Assembly (NCBI RefSeq): GCF_040786285.1
Contig: NZ_JBFMKQ010000002.1
Location: forward strand, 806,001 to 870,000
Origin: Aquimarina sp040786285
Lineage (GTDB): Bacteria > Bacteroidota > Bacteroidia > Flavobacteriales > Flavobacteriaceae
Direction of reading: 5' to 3'
DNA length: 64,000 nucleotides
Every line of letters starts with the position of its first letter. Position 1 is the first letter of the stretch. Shown in pieces: positions 29,901 through 37,520 of the stretch. Made by a program: the position numbers and the translations under genes. The notes beneath the pieces are model-generated. The model did no database searches, was not told the DNA's origin, and was given only the letters and a program-made list of their open reading frames with translations.

Positions 29901-30788
29901 CCTACTACACCAGTGATTGTCAATACCATTGATGCTGTGCGTAGTGTTTGCAATCACTTTGGAAATGATTTTATTCTAACCATGGCACCCGAAACATTTT
30001 TTGTGCAATTGGGATACCAATTCTATGGGGGCATCTCAACTGGTGCAGATAGGAGATCGGGTGCCTATTTACCCTTGATACATGCACTGCGAGATAAGCT
30101 CACTTTTTTGCAGGTGCAATATTATAATTCTGGTTTTATAACGGCATTAGATGATCAAGGTTATATCCCGGGATCAGGACCAGATTTCTATGTTTCTCTG
30201 GTAGATATGTTGCTCAAAGGATTTCCGATCACTAAAGATTCGAGCAAGTTTTTTCCTGCACTTCGCCAGGATCAGGTATTGATTGGAGTACCGGCAACGG
30301 TGGGTGCCGGTGGAGGACATATCGGAACCCAGGGCGTCATCAATGCACTGGATTATCTGATCAATGGTAACTCTTTTGGAGGACAATATCAGCTATCACA
30401 AACCTATCCGGATTTACGTGGAGTAATGAGCTGGTCGATTAATTGGGATAGTTTTGAAAACCTCTCTTTTTCAACGTCGATTAGAGCGTATTTGGACGGA
30501 TTAACATTAAGAAACAATAATTTGAGTACTATACTACCAAAAAACTCAGAGGTATTATTATATCCTAATCCTATGAAAGAACGATTAAATATTCAACTCG
30601 ATATAAATGCGACCTATGTTCTCGAATTTTATAACCATTTGGGCATAAAGGTATTCACTCATAAAAAGGAACAAAAAGAAACGCAAACTTCCACGGCAGT
30701 GGATATAAACCAGCTAGAATCGGGATTATATTTTTATACCCTTGATGTTGGAGGTCAAACCTATTCTGGTAGGGTCATCAAAGAATAA
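26970..30788 (+). CDS. GH8 - CBM6 - Ig - chitin-binding - Ig - GH18 fusion, type IX secreted
   Basis: A 1272-residue enzyme counted from ATG 26970, which gives a clean signal peptide (MQIKATILKICFCYLFILGS, cleavage after TNAQ); the in-frame ATG at 26937 lies inside a hairpin and gives a poorer leader. Order: GH8 (about 25-400; acid Glu94 in GTSEGHGYGM and base Asp154 in AADGDMDIAYALLLAHYQW); CBM6 (about 420-565); Ig-like (about 568-663); Cys-rich chitin-binding-like module (about 669-730); Ig-like (about 739-830); GH18 (about 837-1175, DGMDIDFE at 955-962); type IX sorting domain (about 1198-1272, LYPNPMKER to GRVIKE). GH8 includes chitosanases, cellulases, lichenases and xylanases; beside chitinases, chitosanase is most likely. 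One polypeptide could then cut both acetylated and deacetylated stretches. The second half is closely related to the end of the preceding chitinase. Confidence 0.9.
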   Translation: MQIKATILKICFCYLFILGSFLGTNAQNRPFPQQKDWNGCIKPNNVSQQQMNSSVQGMYDYWKSNFLKPTNLQGGYYINGGCTGCTVPSKGTSEGHGYGMIITALMEGYDTQSKTYFDGLYKFFDTHRSTINSELMGWNVAVDERTNAFSSAADGDMDIAYALLLAHYQWGSGGAINYLQEAKDVITNGIKASLIHPSSLRVMMGDWDNNALETRSSDWMTAHFRAYQKATGDNSWNNIANKVYQMVDQLNTNNLGILPDFVDGNPAIPDTNNATGEPNSQDYYWNACRTPWRIATDFAHYGTPDARTQSNRFVNWAKTDIGTNFGNFASGYTVNGQIVGSRYGPTAFVAPLVVASITNSANQSFLNTGWNYIKNKQTDYYGTSINLLSMLVISGNWWVPEPETINPSPDQQPYAGTPVIIPGKIEAENYDLGGQTIAFNDVTASNQGGTYRNDAVDIEPSTAGGHNVGWIQAGEWLEYTIDVTASKTYTLECSVAAISSGRNFHIEVNKQNVSGTINVPNTNGWQNWQTVTSTMTLSQGTQVLRVAMDTNDFNIDYLIIKDEGIAPDPNQAPICNLTSPTNGQTFTEGDTVTINATASDIDGTITKVEFYDGNILLATDATIPYAFNWNTASVGNHVITAKAFDDDGDTTVSTAVTITVNTSGTGTGNCDVAPYIEDGGYVEGSQVQNNGNVYECKPYPFSGWCNGAAWAYAPGEGTYWEDAWTLVGECDGGTNPPGGNQPPTVSITNPTNGQSFAVGSTITINANASDTDGNVTKVEFFGNGTKLGEDTTSPYSYSWSSVSTGNYILTAAATDNENVTTESASVNISVGTTNPPPSGLPVRIMNGYWHNFFNGTNLIKLKDVSPSWDVINVSFAVPKFSAADGEIGFELSSDFDAINYTEAEFRSDIQLLQSQGKKIIISIGGAEGQVQLNTTAARDKFISSMIIIIEDYGFDGMDIDFEGQSLSFELGDTDFRNPTTPVIVNTIDAVRSVCNHFGNDFILTMAPETFFVQLGYQFYGGISTGADRRSGAYLPLIHALRDKLTFLQVQYYNSGFITALDDQGYIPGSGPDFYVSLVDMLLKGFPITKDSSKFFPALRQDQVLIGVPATVGAGGGHIGTQGVINALDYLINGNSFGGQYQLSQTYPDLRGVMSWSINWDSFENLSFSTSIRAYLDGLTLRNNNLSTILPKNSEVLLYPNPMKERLNIQLDINATYVLEFYNHLGIKVFTHKKEQKETQTSTAVDINQLESGLYFYTLDVGGQTYSGRVIKE

Positions 30789-30840
30789 CTCTTAGACCTA
30801 CAACCTAACTAATTAAATATAAACACAAACTCATCTAATT

Positions 30841-31866
30841 ATGAAAAAAAAACAGTTTTTTAAAGTATCAATGGCTGCATTACTGTTTGCAGCATGTGCA
30901 ACAGAAGAATTTGATCAAAATTCTGAAGTAACAGAAGAAAGTTCTGAAGAAATAGAAGTAGCATATCCCGAAACCACAGGTAAGGTAGTCGATATGTATT
31001 ATGCAGGCACAAAAATTCCTGTAGAAGAAATTAATGGAGAATTTATCTATGAAGGAGATATTATCTTTCAAAAGGATATGTTATCAATATCTTCAGAAAA
31101 ACTAGTGTTCGAAGAAGGAGAAGAAGTGCCAGTAAATAAGAGTGTCGGTAGAACGGGTGCGAGATGGCCAAATAACACAGTGTATTATACTATCGAGAGT
31201 GGTTTACCCAAACAATATCGAGTATCTGATGCAATTGCTCATTGGGAAGCCAATACTTCTTTACGCTTTGTAGAACGTACAAATCAATCGAATTATATAC
31301 GATTTAGAAAAGGATCAGGTTGCTCATCTAGCGTAGGTATGGTAGGTGGCCGCCAAAATATTAACTTGGCAGATGGCTGTTCTACAGGAAGTACTATTCA
31401 TGAAATTGGACATGCGGTTGGGTTATGGCATGAGCAGAGTCGAGCAGATCGAAACAATTATATTACGGTACGTTTCGAAAACATTCAATCTGGTAAGGAA
31501 CATAACTTTCAAACCTATGTACAGCGAGGTAGAGATGGTCGTGAATATACCAATACTCTAGATTTTGGATCGATCATGATGTATAGCTCTCGAGCATTTT
31601 CAAAAAATGGTCAACGAACCATTACTAAAAAAGATGGTAGTGGATATAGCACACAACGTAATGCATTATCTTCTGATGACCTTATCGGAATTAATAAAAT
31701 GTACCCAGGTACTGGTGGGGGCGAAGTATACGAAAACGGGAATTATTATACCATTTATGGGGTAAGAGTATATAGATACAGTGATGTATGGTGGTATTAT
31801 GATAATAGTCAAGATCGTTGGAGACGTGTAGAATTAAGAGGAACTACTTGGTATTATATAAGTTAA
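30841..31866 (+). CDS. Astacin-family (M12A) zinc metalloprotease lipoprotein
   Basis: A 341-residue lipoprotein (lipobox in LLFAACATEE). A pro-region of about 85 residues precedes the astacin domain (about 105-300). The zinc motif is complete: HEIGHAVGLWH at 187-197 followed by EQSRADR, and the Met-turn SIMMY (244-248) supplies the Tyr ligand. The last ~45 residues, after a Gly-rich linker, are unusually rich in Tyr and Trp (WWYYDNSQDRWRR, TTWYYIS) and may form a small binding module. It starts 52 bases after the GH8-GH18 gene without an evident terminator between. A reasonable inference is that it digests protein interwoven with chitin, as in arthropod cuticle, exposing polymer to the chitinases. 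Confidence 0.9.
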   Translation: MKKKQFFKVSMAALLFAACATEEFDQNSEVTEESSEEIEVAYPETTGKVVDMYYAGTKIPVEEINGEFIYEGDIIFQKDMLSISSEKLVFEEGEEVPVNKSVGRTGARWPNNTVYYTIESGLPKQYRVSDAIAHWEANTSLRFVERTNQSNYIRFRKGSGCSSSVGMVGGRQNINLADGCSTGSTIHEIGHAVGLWHEQSRADRNNYITVRFENIQSGKEHNFQTYVQRGRDGREYTNTLDFGSIMMYSSRAFSKNGQRTITKKDGSGYSTQRNALSSDDLIGINKMYPGTGGGEVYENGNYYTIYGVRVYRYSDVWWYYDNSQDRWRRVELRGTTWYYIS

Positions 31867-31887
31867 ACTTTGCTTTTGAATTGTTGA

Positions 31888-31922
31888 AAACCTCGAATTG
31901 CTTGAGCAGTTCGGGTTTTTTT
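31888..31922 (+). terminator. Terminator after the astacin gene
   Basis: Arms AACCTCGAATTGC and GCAGTTCGGGTT pair with one bulge and one wobble around a short TTGA loop, followed by a run of T residues. It lies about 20 bases after the astacin stop and closes the chitin locus on this side. Confidence 0.75.
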
Positions 31923-32070
31923 ATAAAAAAGATAGAAGTATATGTTTTCATTAATGATACATACAACTCCCTGAATGATTTATGTTGATCCCCGAGGCCT
32001 TTTTCTTTTTCCTTGCATAAGACTAACCTATCACTTGCATCATTGAAGCCATTCCCAGCACCAATTTTAT

Positions 32071-32112
32071 GTTTCCTCGCTGCGGGGAAGTATGATAGAT
32101 GTGCGAGGAAAC
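32071..32112. repeat. 10-bp inverted repeat framing the first unit of the G-rich array
   Basis: GTTTCCTCGC (32071-32080) is the exact reverse complement of GCGAGGAAAC (32103-32112). The right arm lies in unit 2 of the array, the only unit where the core reads GCGAGG instead of GCGGGG, so the deviation matches the left arm. The repeat could form a hairpin with a 22-base loop made of array unit 1. Confidence 0.7.
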
Positions 32113-32352
32113 CTAAAACTAGTGCGGGGAAGAGAAATATACCAGCGGGGGAGCACAATAGATGCGCGGGGAGAGGCATAACACCTGCGGGGAAACCTAA
32201 AAATGGTGGGGGGAAGAATATAAACCTGCGGGGGAGTACAATAGATGTGCGGGGAGAGACATAACACCTGCGGGGAAACCTAAAACTAGTGCGGGGAAAG
32301 AAAATATACCTGCGGGGAAGGGTGCGATACTTGTGGGGGATATTTATATTGG
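32081..32352. repeat. 21-bp-period G-rich tandem array, 13 units with 84-bp higher-order pattern
   Basis: Thirteen consecutive units share the core TGCGGGGA followed by about 13 variable bases. All are 21 bases long except unit 7 (32207-32226, 20 bases); the last (32332-32352) is degenerate. Spacer types recur in order: type A (ending ATAGATG) at units 1, 4, 8; type E (ending CATAACACC) at 5, 9; type B (ACCTAAAA...) at 2, 6, 10; type C (ending ATATACC or ATAAACC) at 3, 7, 11. Units 4-7 and 8-11 thus form two A-E-B-C blocks of about 84 bases. The array is much richer in G than its AT-rich surroundings and strongly purine-biased on the plus strand. Long frames cross it on both strands, but the 20-base unit changes the repeated peptide register, arguing against protein coding. 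Function unknown. Confidence 0.9.
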
Positions 32353-32744
32353 GCATTTTGTTGCTATCAACATATAAATGGATGATAATAATTAAAGGGG
32401 TTATGAGTAATTTAATTTAGAAAGTGACTGTACTATATTAAAAAAATAATGATAAATATTTATGGATCAAGGGCAGTTCAAATAACTAAAAATGGAGGAA
32501 ACCTATGGATGCCTATACCAACATATTGCTCTATATAATTTTCTCTCAATGCTTCGGGATCGAACAACTAGAATTAAGATGTGTTTTTTTAACACAATTA
32601 TATAGTCTGTTAGGTATAAATTGTAAACTTCTTAACACTTGGTTCTCAGGCTATTTTTGTAAATTTATGTATAAAAATTAGAGGGTGTGATCATCAGTTA
32701 ACAACTGATACAATTGTTATAGGCAATACATAAAAAACAAACTG
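32353..32744. other. Non-coding stretch upstream of the DUF4157 effector gene
   Basis: No credible gene is seen between the array and the effector start. The stretch contains an exact TAnnTTTG-type -7 element at 32652-32659 without a convincing -33 element, and a 7-base inverted repeat (ATCAGTT at 32693-32699, AACTGAT at 32703-32709, 3-base loop) followed by the palindrome ACAATTGT. These may form the promoter and leader of the effector gene; the assignment is weak. Confidence 0.4.
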
Positions 32745-35027
32745 ATGAAAGAGCAAGCGTCTAAGTCCTCAACCGTCTATCAAAAAAGTCCTTCTACCGA
32801 GAATAATAATGAGCCAGAGCCTTTTCTTGATGATACTTCTGATTTTTTAAATACAAGTATGGTTCAAAAAAATGAATCTCCTTTTTTTACCAAAACACCA
32901 AGTAATCCTTTTTTTAAGCCCGTTAAAAGTCGATCTCTAACACCTCCTGTGCAAAAACAAAGCACAGAAGAGGAAGAGGTGCAAATGAAAGAGGTGCCCA
33001 TTCAAAAAAAAGCTACCCCTGAACAGAGTCAAAAGGAAAACAAAACCGGATTACCCAACAATCTAAAAACAGGAATAGAGAACCTCTCTGGCTTTTCTAT
33101 GGATGATGTTAAGGTACATCGTAACTCTGATAAACCAACTCAGTTGCAAGCAGAAGCCTATGCACAAGGTACAGATATTCATTTAGGGCAAGGACAGGAG
33201 AAACATTTACCCCATGAAGCCTGGCATGTGGTGCAGCAAAAGCAGGGACGGGTAAAACCGACTGTGCAGATGAAAGACAACGTGAATATTAATGATGATG
33301 AAGAGTTAGAGACAGAGGCTGATATCATGGGAAGCAAAGCTTTACAATTAAACAACAATGGAAGAAGTAGTTCTGCTATTATTAAAACATATCATGGATC
33401 AAATGCACCTATTCAACGAAGTGTAGGCTTTGAGATGCAATCAACTTGGACGATTGAAAAAATTGGTGAAACTAAGAACCCTGACTCCAAGGCAGTTGCT
33501 TACTCAGGGATGTTTTTTAAAATTGAAGTAGATGCTGGCGATGGTAAACCTGAATTAGAAATAGTAACCAACCCTTTATCAAATCGTAAAGAGGTCGATG
33601 CTTGTATGGCGGAAATCCGGTATGTGGTTAACATATTGGTCGGCTTACGTAAAAAAGCAAATAACAAAAGAACATTTAATGTTCCAAAGGGCGACGGTTG
33701 GGTGGAAGACTGTACTATCAAGGGAGGCTCTATAGAGCCGACATTTAAACTTCAGTATACTGAAGGGGTAACACTTAAGAAGCTTCCTTTATTGATAAAG
33801 GATTTACACAGCAAGGCTTGGGAAGGACTTCCAGCTGTTCTTTCGGAAGGATTGGAAGAAGAAGAGGATCTGGAACCCCCAACTAAAAAACGCAAAATAG
33901 AATATAAGGAGCCTGAAGAAACTAAGGTACGTGGTATATTTTCAACAATAATGATGTATCTGGATGATGCAAAAGCATTTAAACCAAAGAAAAAGGAAGA
34001 TGGACCAAAGTATGCGTTCACCTTGATGGCTCGAACCGATTTTCATAGCATGTTCCAAGAACTTGATAAAAAAGAGAAACTCCAATTTAATAAAGACATG
34101 AAGGATTTGGTTTATTCAGTGTATGGAGCTAAGAAACAGGTCTTTCCAGGAATTAAGAGTATTGACCTGACCGTTTCAGAATGGATCGATTCGATTATAA
34201 AAGGACGTATTATTGATGGAAAAGGTACCCGAGTACCCAAAGATGAAATGTCTCCACCTCCGACCTATGATATGCATCACGAAGTAGATAAATATAACGA
34301 AGATAATCCGGATAACCAACAAATGAAATATGCAATGGGTATGTATGAAATGGATAATGATAAGGTCTTGTTTGAAGCACGCGATGTTGGCTCTGGGATG
34401 GGTGATATATTAGATGCTGCAGAAACTCGAATATACGATCTTGTCGATAAGACGGGTACTCGTGATGATGAATTTGAAAATAAGAAGGGAGGTCGCCGCA
34501 AAAAAAACAAACCTATGCAGCCTTTCGATCCATTTGAAGAGTGGAGAAAAGATCCTGAAAAAGCCCCTGAAAAAACAAAGAAAAAAAGAGTTAAGTATGG
34601 CAAAGACTATTTTCCTACTCAGACTCAGATTAATCGTATGAAAGCACATCAACTTGTATTACATTGGATTAAACCAGATGGTTTTTGCATGGTAGGAGCT
34701 CTTTCTGTAGTTACTGGACGGTCCAAAGATGAAATCATCGATACTCTTATTAATGCACTTACTCATGAAGTTAATGCCCAGAATTGGATTAACGAGTATA
34801 CAATTTATTCAGTAGAAGAAGTGAAGAATGTACTTTCTAATCTTGCCACAAACTTTAATAAACCAGCAGCCGATGCAATCATAGGTTTGGCTTGTTTCGT
34901 GCTAGATACCAGTGTAACTATCATTGAACCAGATGGCACTCCTATTGAGGTGCAAGGAGGTGGAAGGATATTAATTCATGTACACAATCCAGTAGCACAT
35001 TATCATATTGCTGATCGGAAAACCTAG
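32745..35027 (+). CDS. DUF4157 effector-like protein with C-terminal OTU-like cysteine protease domain
   Basis: A 760-residue protein with no signal peptide. Residues 1-100 are low-complexity, polar and rich in Gln, Glu and Pro. The DUF4157 domain (about 103-172) has FSMDDVKVHRNSDKPTQLQA and HEAWH (157-161) in LPHEAWHVVQQKQGRV. DUF4157 proteins are repeatedly found as cargo of extracellular contractile injection systems and as polymorphic toxins. The middle (about 210-630) is unrecognised, highly charged, and contains basic clusters including PTKKRKI (379-385). The last ~120 residues look like an OTU fold: Asp645-Gly-Phe-Cys648 (cf. DGNC), a helix-rich core, and a terminal AHYHIADR with His752-Tyr753 (cf. 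HY). No injection-system structural genes and no immunity-like gene are adjacent. My inference is a deubiquitinase-type effector aimed at eukaryotic cells; the OTU call rests on motifs only. Confidence 0.72.
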   Translation: MKEQASKSSTVYQKSPSTENNNEPEPFLDDTSDFLNTSMVQKNESPFFTKTPSNPFFKPVKSRSLTPPVQKQSTEEEEVQMKEVPIQKKATPEQSQKENKTGLPNNLKTGIENLSGFSMDDVKVHRNSDKPTQLQAEAYAQGTDIHLGQGQEKHLPHEAWHVVQQKQGRVKPTVQMKDNVNINDDEELETEADIMGSKALQLNNNGRSSSAIIKTYHGSNAPIQRSVGFEMQSTWTIEKIGETKNPDSKAVAYSGMFFKIEVDAGDGKPELEIVTNPLSNRKEVDACMAEIRYVVNILVGLRKKANNKRTFNVPKGDGWVEDCTIKGGSIEPTFKLQYTEGVTLKKLPLLIKDLHSKAWEGLPAVLSEGLEEEEDLEPPTKKRKIEYKEPEETKVRGIFSTIMMYLDDAKAFKPKKKEDGPKYAFTLMARTDFHSMFQELDKKEKLQFNKDMKDLVYSVYGAKKQVFPGIKSIDLTVSEWIDSIIKGRIIDGKGTRVPKDEMSPPPTYDMHHEVDKYNEDNPDNQQMKYAMGMYEMDNDKVLFEARDVGSGMGDILDAAETRIYDLVDKTGTRDDEFENKKGGRRKKNKPMQPFDPFEEWRKDPEKAPEKTKKKRVKYGKDYFPTQTQINRMKAHQLVLHWIKPDGFCMVGALSVVTGRSKDEIIDTLINALTHEVNAQNWINEYTIYSVEEVKNVLSNLATNFNKPAADAIIGLACFVLDTSVTIIEPDGTPIEVQGGGRILIHVHNPVAHYHIADRKT

Positions 35028-35210
35028 GGTTATTGTTTTATCTAATAACTATTGAAATTTGATAGCCTCCTTTTTATTTTTTGATAGATATGTTCTGTTT
35101 ATTTATCTACTATTTTTTCTGGCATTGTTACTAATGTAGTTCTGTCTGTGATTACCAATAATACAGGTTTACGATATAGGATATCAATCTATTTATATAT
35201 AATGCGAGTA

Positions 35211-36146
35211 TTACTTCAACAAAAACTCAAGAGGAATATGAACTCTTTCATTCCAGCTTTTCTCGTTATGGTCGGCTCCTTCAAATTTTTTAGTGATCCA
35301 ATTAGTGCTTTCAGCATACCCTTTAGTCACCATCATTTCATCTACTTGTTTCTGAAACGGTTCGTATTGTGCATCTAAACCTTCGGTTCCAAAATCAAAA
35401 TAAATTTTATGTGTCGCAGGATCGGGTAGTGTTGCGGGTAGTGTTTTTATATAAGCTTCTCCTAAAATAGGGATAGGCCAATGTGTAGATACACATCCTG
35501 CTGCTCCAAATACTTCGGGGTATTTGCATATGGCATATAATGAGATGAGTCCACCCATAGATGATCCCATAATAGATGTATCTTCGGTTTTGGTAGATAC
35601 ATTATAAGTTGTATCAATAAAAGGTTTTAATTCTTCAACCAAGAATTTTAAATACTCATCAGAGTAGAGGGCATCATACCCTGTGTTTTCTTTTAGAGAT
35701 GCTTTTGCCTGTGGATTTTCACTTACTTCTGCCGGAGCTTTAGGCATGTATTCAGAAAAGCGTTTTTTTACTGTATTCCAGGGAGCAACGACAATGGTGT
35801 TTTTGATTTTCCCTAGCTTTATCAAACTGTCGATGGTCTCGTCGACACCCCAATCGATTCCTGTATATGAAGTTTTTGGATTAAAAACATTCTGCCCATC
35901 ATGCATATATAGCACTTTATACTTTTCTGTGGTGGTAGCATTGTACCCTTCGGGTAAAAAGACTTCGACATGGCGTGCATCTACATATTTTGATTTAAAG
36001 TCTTCGTATACCACAACTTCACTTTCTTTTATTACTGCTTTTTCTGTGGTTTCAGCAACTTGATTTTCGTTCTCTTTGGCTTGCTGTTTGCACGATATAA
36101 TTATTGCAAGTACAACAATAACCGAAATTGATTTTAATATGTTCAT
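35211..36146 (-). CDS. Esterase-family alpha/beta hydrolase lipoprotein
   Basis: A 311-residue lipoprotein (lipobox in AIIISCKQQ) of the putative esterase/enterochelin-esterase-like family. The nucleophile elbow is GSSMGG with Ser196, and a C-terminal GADHNEKSW supplies the catalytic His. A YKVLYMHDGQNVF motif near residue 80 is typical of the family. Substrates in this family include acetyl or feruloyl esters on polysaccharides, siderophore esters and thioesters, so specificity is open. It lies 33 bases downstream of the M28 peptidase gene on the same strand and is probably co-transcribed. It converges with the DUF4157 gene. Confidence 0.87.
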   Translation of the reverse strand: MNILKSISVIVVLAIIISCKQQAKENENQVAETTEKAVIKESEVVVYEDFKSKYVDARHVEVFLPEGYNATTTEKYKVLYMHDGQNVFNPKTSYTGIDWGVDETIDSLIKLGKIKNTIVVAPWNTVKKRFSEYMPKAPAEVSENPQAKASLKENTGYDALYSDEYLKFLVEELKPFIDTTYNVSTKTEDTSIMGSSMGGLISLYAICKYPEVFGAAGCVSTHWPIPILGEAYIKTLPATLPDPATHKIYFDFGTEGLDAQYEPFQKQVDEMMVTKGYAESTNWITKKFEGADHNEKSWNERVHIPLEFLLK

Positions 36147-36179
36147 TATAGGTTTTTAATTGGTTAGTAATAGCTATGA

Positions 36180-37520
36180 TTAATCTCTAAAAATTTTTGA
36201 TGGAAAAGTAATAGGGCTTTCAAACCCATTTTTTCCAACGGTAGCAATACCGAAGAGGTAGTTATCGATTACTATTCCTTCTAAAGTAAAACTATCTACA
36301 TTTCCGACAAAGCGACTATGATCCCAGGTAGGTGAGGTGGTGTCTCTCCAATAAATCTTATACCCTTTAATATTAGGGTCTTCGATTTTTTTCCATTTAA
36401 ATTTTGCTGAAGGTGCTACGATACCGCCTATTTCAACTTCGGTTAATGCCGGGGGAGCCCATGCGATACTTGCTAGATTAATGGCATTAACCGCGGTAAG
36501 TTTGGCGGCATAATCAAAGTTAACATGTTCTACTACATCGCCATATTGTATTCCGTTTTCTTCTCTGATATCTTGGTGTTGTTGCGTATAATTTTCATGA
36601 GCCTCCATAATTCGAATTCCTGCATAACCTGCATCATTAAAAGGTCTATGATGACCACCTCGCCCAAAACGATCGAGTCTATATACTAGCATTGGGTTCA
36701 TTTCGGGCATATACGTTTTTACCGTTTTATGAATATAACGTGCCAATTGACGTGAGATACCATCGACCTCGCCGCCATAAAACCGTCTTGATTTACGCTG
36801 CTCTTCTGTCTCTGTCGGGGGCACAGGTTCTGAAAATATTCTAAATGTTCTATTGTCAATTACTCCGTCTACACCTTTAATATTGCCTATCATATCATTG
36901 TTCATAATACCGATAATATCCCATCCTTTATCTTTGGCATGTTTAGCTAATCCTTTACCACCAAACAAGCCTTGCTCTTCACCAGATAGCCCAACATAGA
37001 TAATACTATTTTCGAATTTATATTTAGAAAGAACCCTAGCAGCTTCAATAGTTCCTGCCATTCCGCTAGCATTATCATTAGCTCCGGGAGAGTCATTCGT
37101 ATAATCGGTAGGGTCAGATATTCGGGAATCGATATCTCCACTCATGATGATATATCGATTAGGATATTTTGTTCCTTTTTGAATGGCCACTACATTAACC
37201 ACCCAAACATCATTTACGATACGTTTATTTGCTCCTTTTTTTACTAAATCCTTTTGATAAAACACTTCGAAACAATTACTACATTCTTTTGAAATATTGT
37301 CAAATTCAGATTTGATCCATCGTCGTGCGGCACCAATCCCTCTGGTTTTAGAAACTGTATCACTAAGGGTATGTCGTGTACCAAAACCAGCAAGAGTTTT
37401 AATGTCTTTTTCGATTCTATCGGCCGATACAACATCAATAACTTCATAGATTCTTTGATCGGTTTGTGCAATTATAAAAGTGGATAACAAGAGTAAAATA
37501 GAGGTGAGAAATGTATTCAT
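36180..37520 (-). CDS. Secreted M28 family zinc peptidase with C-terminal fibronectin-like domain
   Basis: A 446-residue protein with a signal peptide (MNTFLTSILLLLSTFIIAQ). The M28 catalytic domain (about 100-350) shows MSGDIDSR, PGANDNASGMAG and GLSGEEQGLFGG, which carry zinc ligands and the general base Glu; a later HHRPFNDAGYAGI supplies the last His. The C-terminal ~90 residues (PSAKFKWKKIEDPNIKGYKI onward) look like a fibronectin type III fold. The enzyme probably releases N-terminal amino acids from peptides in the periplasm or outside the cell. The esterase lipoprotein follows in the same operon. Confidence 0.9.
   Translation of the reverse strand: MNTFLTSILLLLSTFIIAQTDQRIYEVIDVVSADRIEKDIKTLAGFGTRHTLSDTVSKTRGIGAARRWIKSEFDNISKECSNCFEVFYQKDLVKKGANKRIVNDVWVVNVVAIQKGTKYPNRYIIMSGDIDSRISDPTDYTNDSPGANDNASGMAGTIEAARVLSKYKFENSIIYVGLSGEEQGLFGGKGLAKHAKDKGWDIIGIMNNDMIGNIKGVDGVIDNRTFRIFSEPVPPTETEEQRKSRRFYGGEVDGISRQLARYIHKTVKTYMPEMNPMLVYRLDRFGRGGHHRPFNDAGYAGIRIMEAHENYTQQHQDIREENGIQYGDVVEHVNFDYAAKLTAVNAINLASIAWAPPALTEVEIGGIVAPSAKFKWKKIEDPNIKGYKIYWRDTTSPTWDHSRFVGNVDSFTLEGIVIDNYLFGIATVGKNGFESPITFPSKIFRD

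Noticed and set aside
32013..32264. An 83-codon plus-strand frame in the same array
   Set aside because: Same cause: repeat units without stops in several frames; no start context or recognisable protein.
32081..32352. CRISPR array
   Set aside because: The period is 21 bases, the conserved part is only 8 bases, spacers recur in a set order, and no cas genes are near.
31844..32356. A 170-codon minus-strand frame across the G-rich array with repeated seven-residue PRRxxxF-like units
   Set aside because: It is a by-product of the 21-base period. The repeated peptide changes register at the 20-base unit, it overlaps the end of the astacin gene, and frames on the other strand are open as well.
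32745..35027. DUF4157 HEAWH motif as an active zinc protease in its own right
   Set aside because: The motif is part of the DUF4157 signature and I see no third metal ligand with confidence, so I do not call it an active peptidase.
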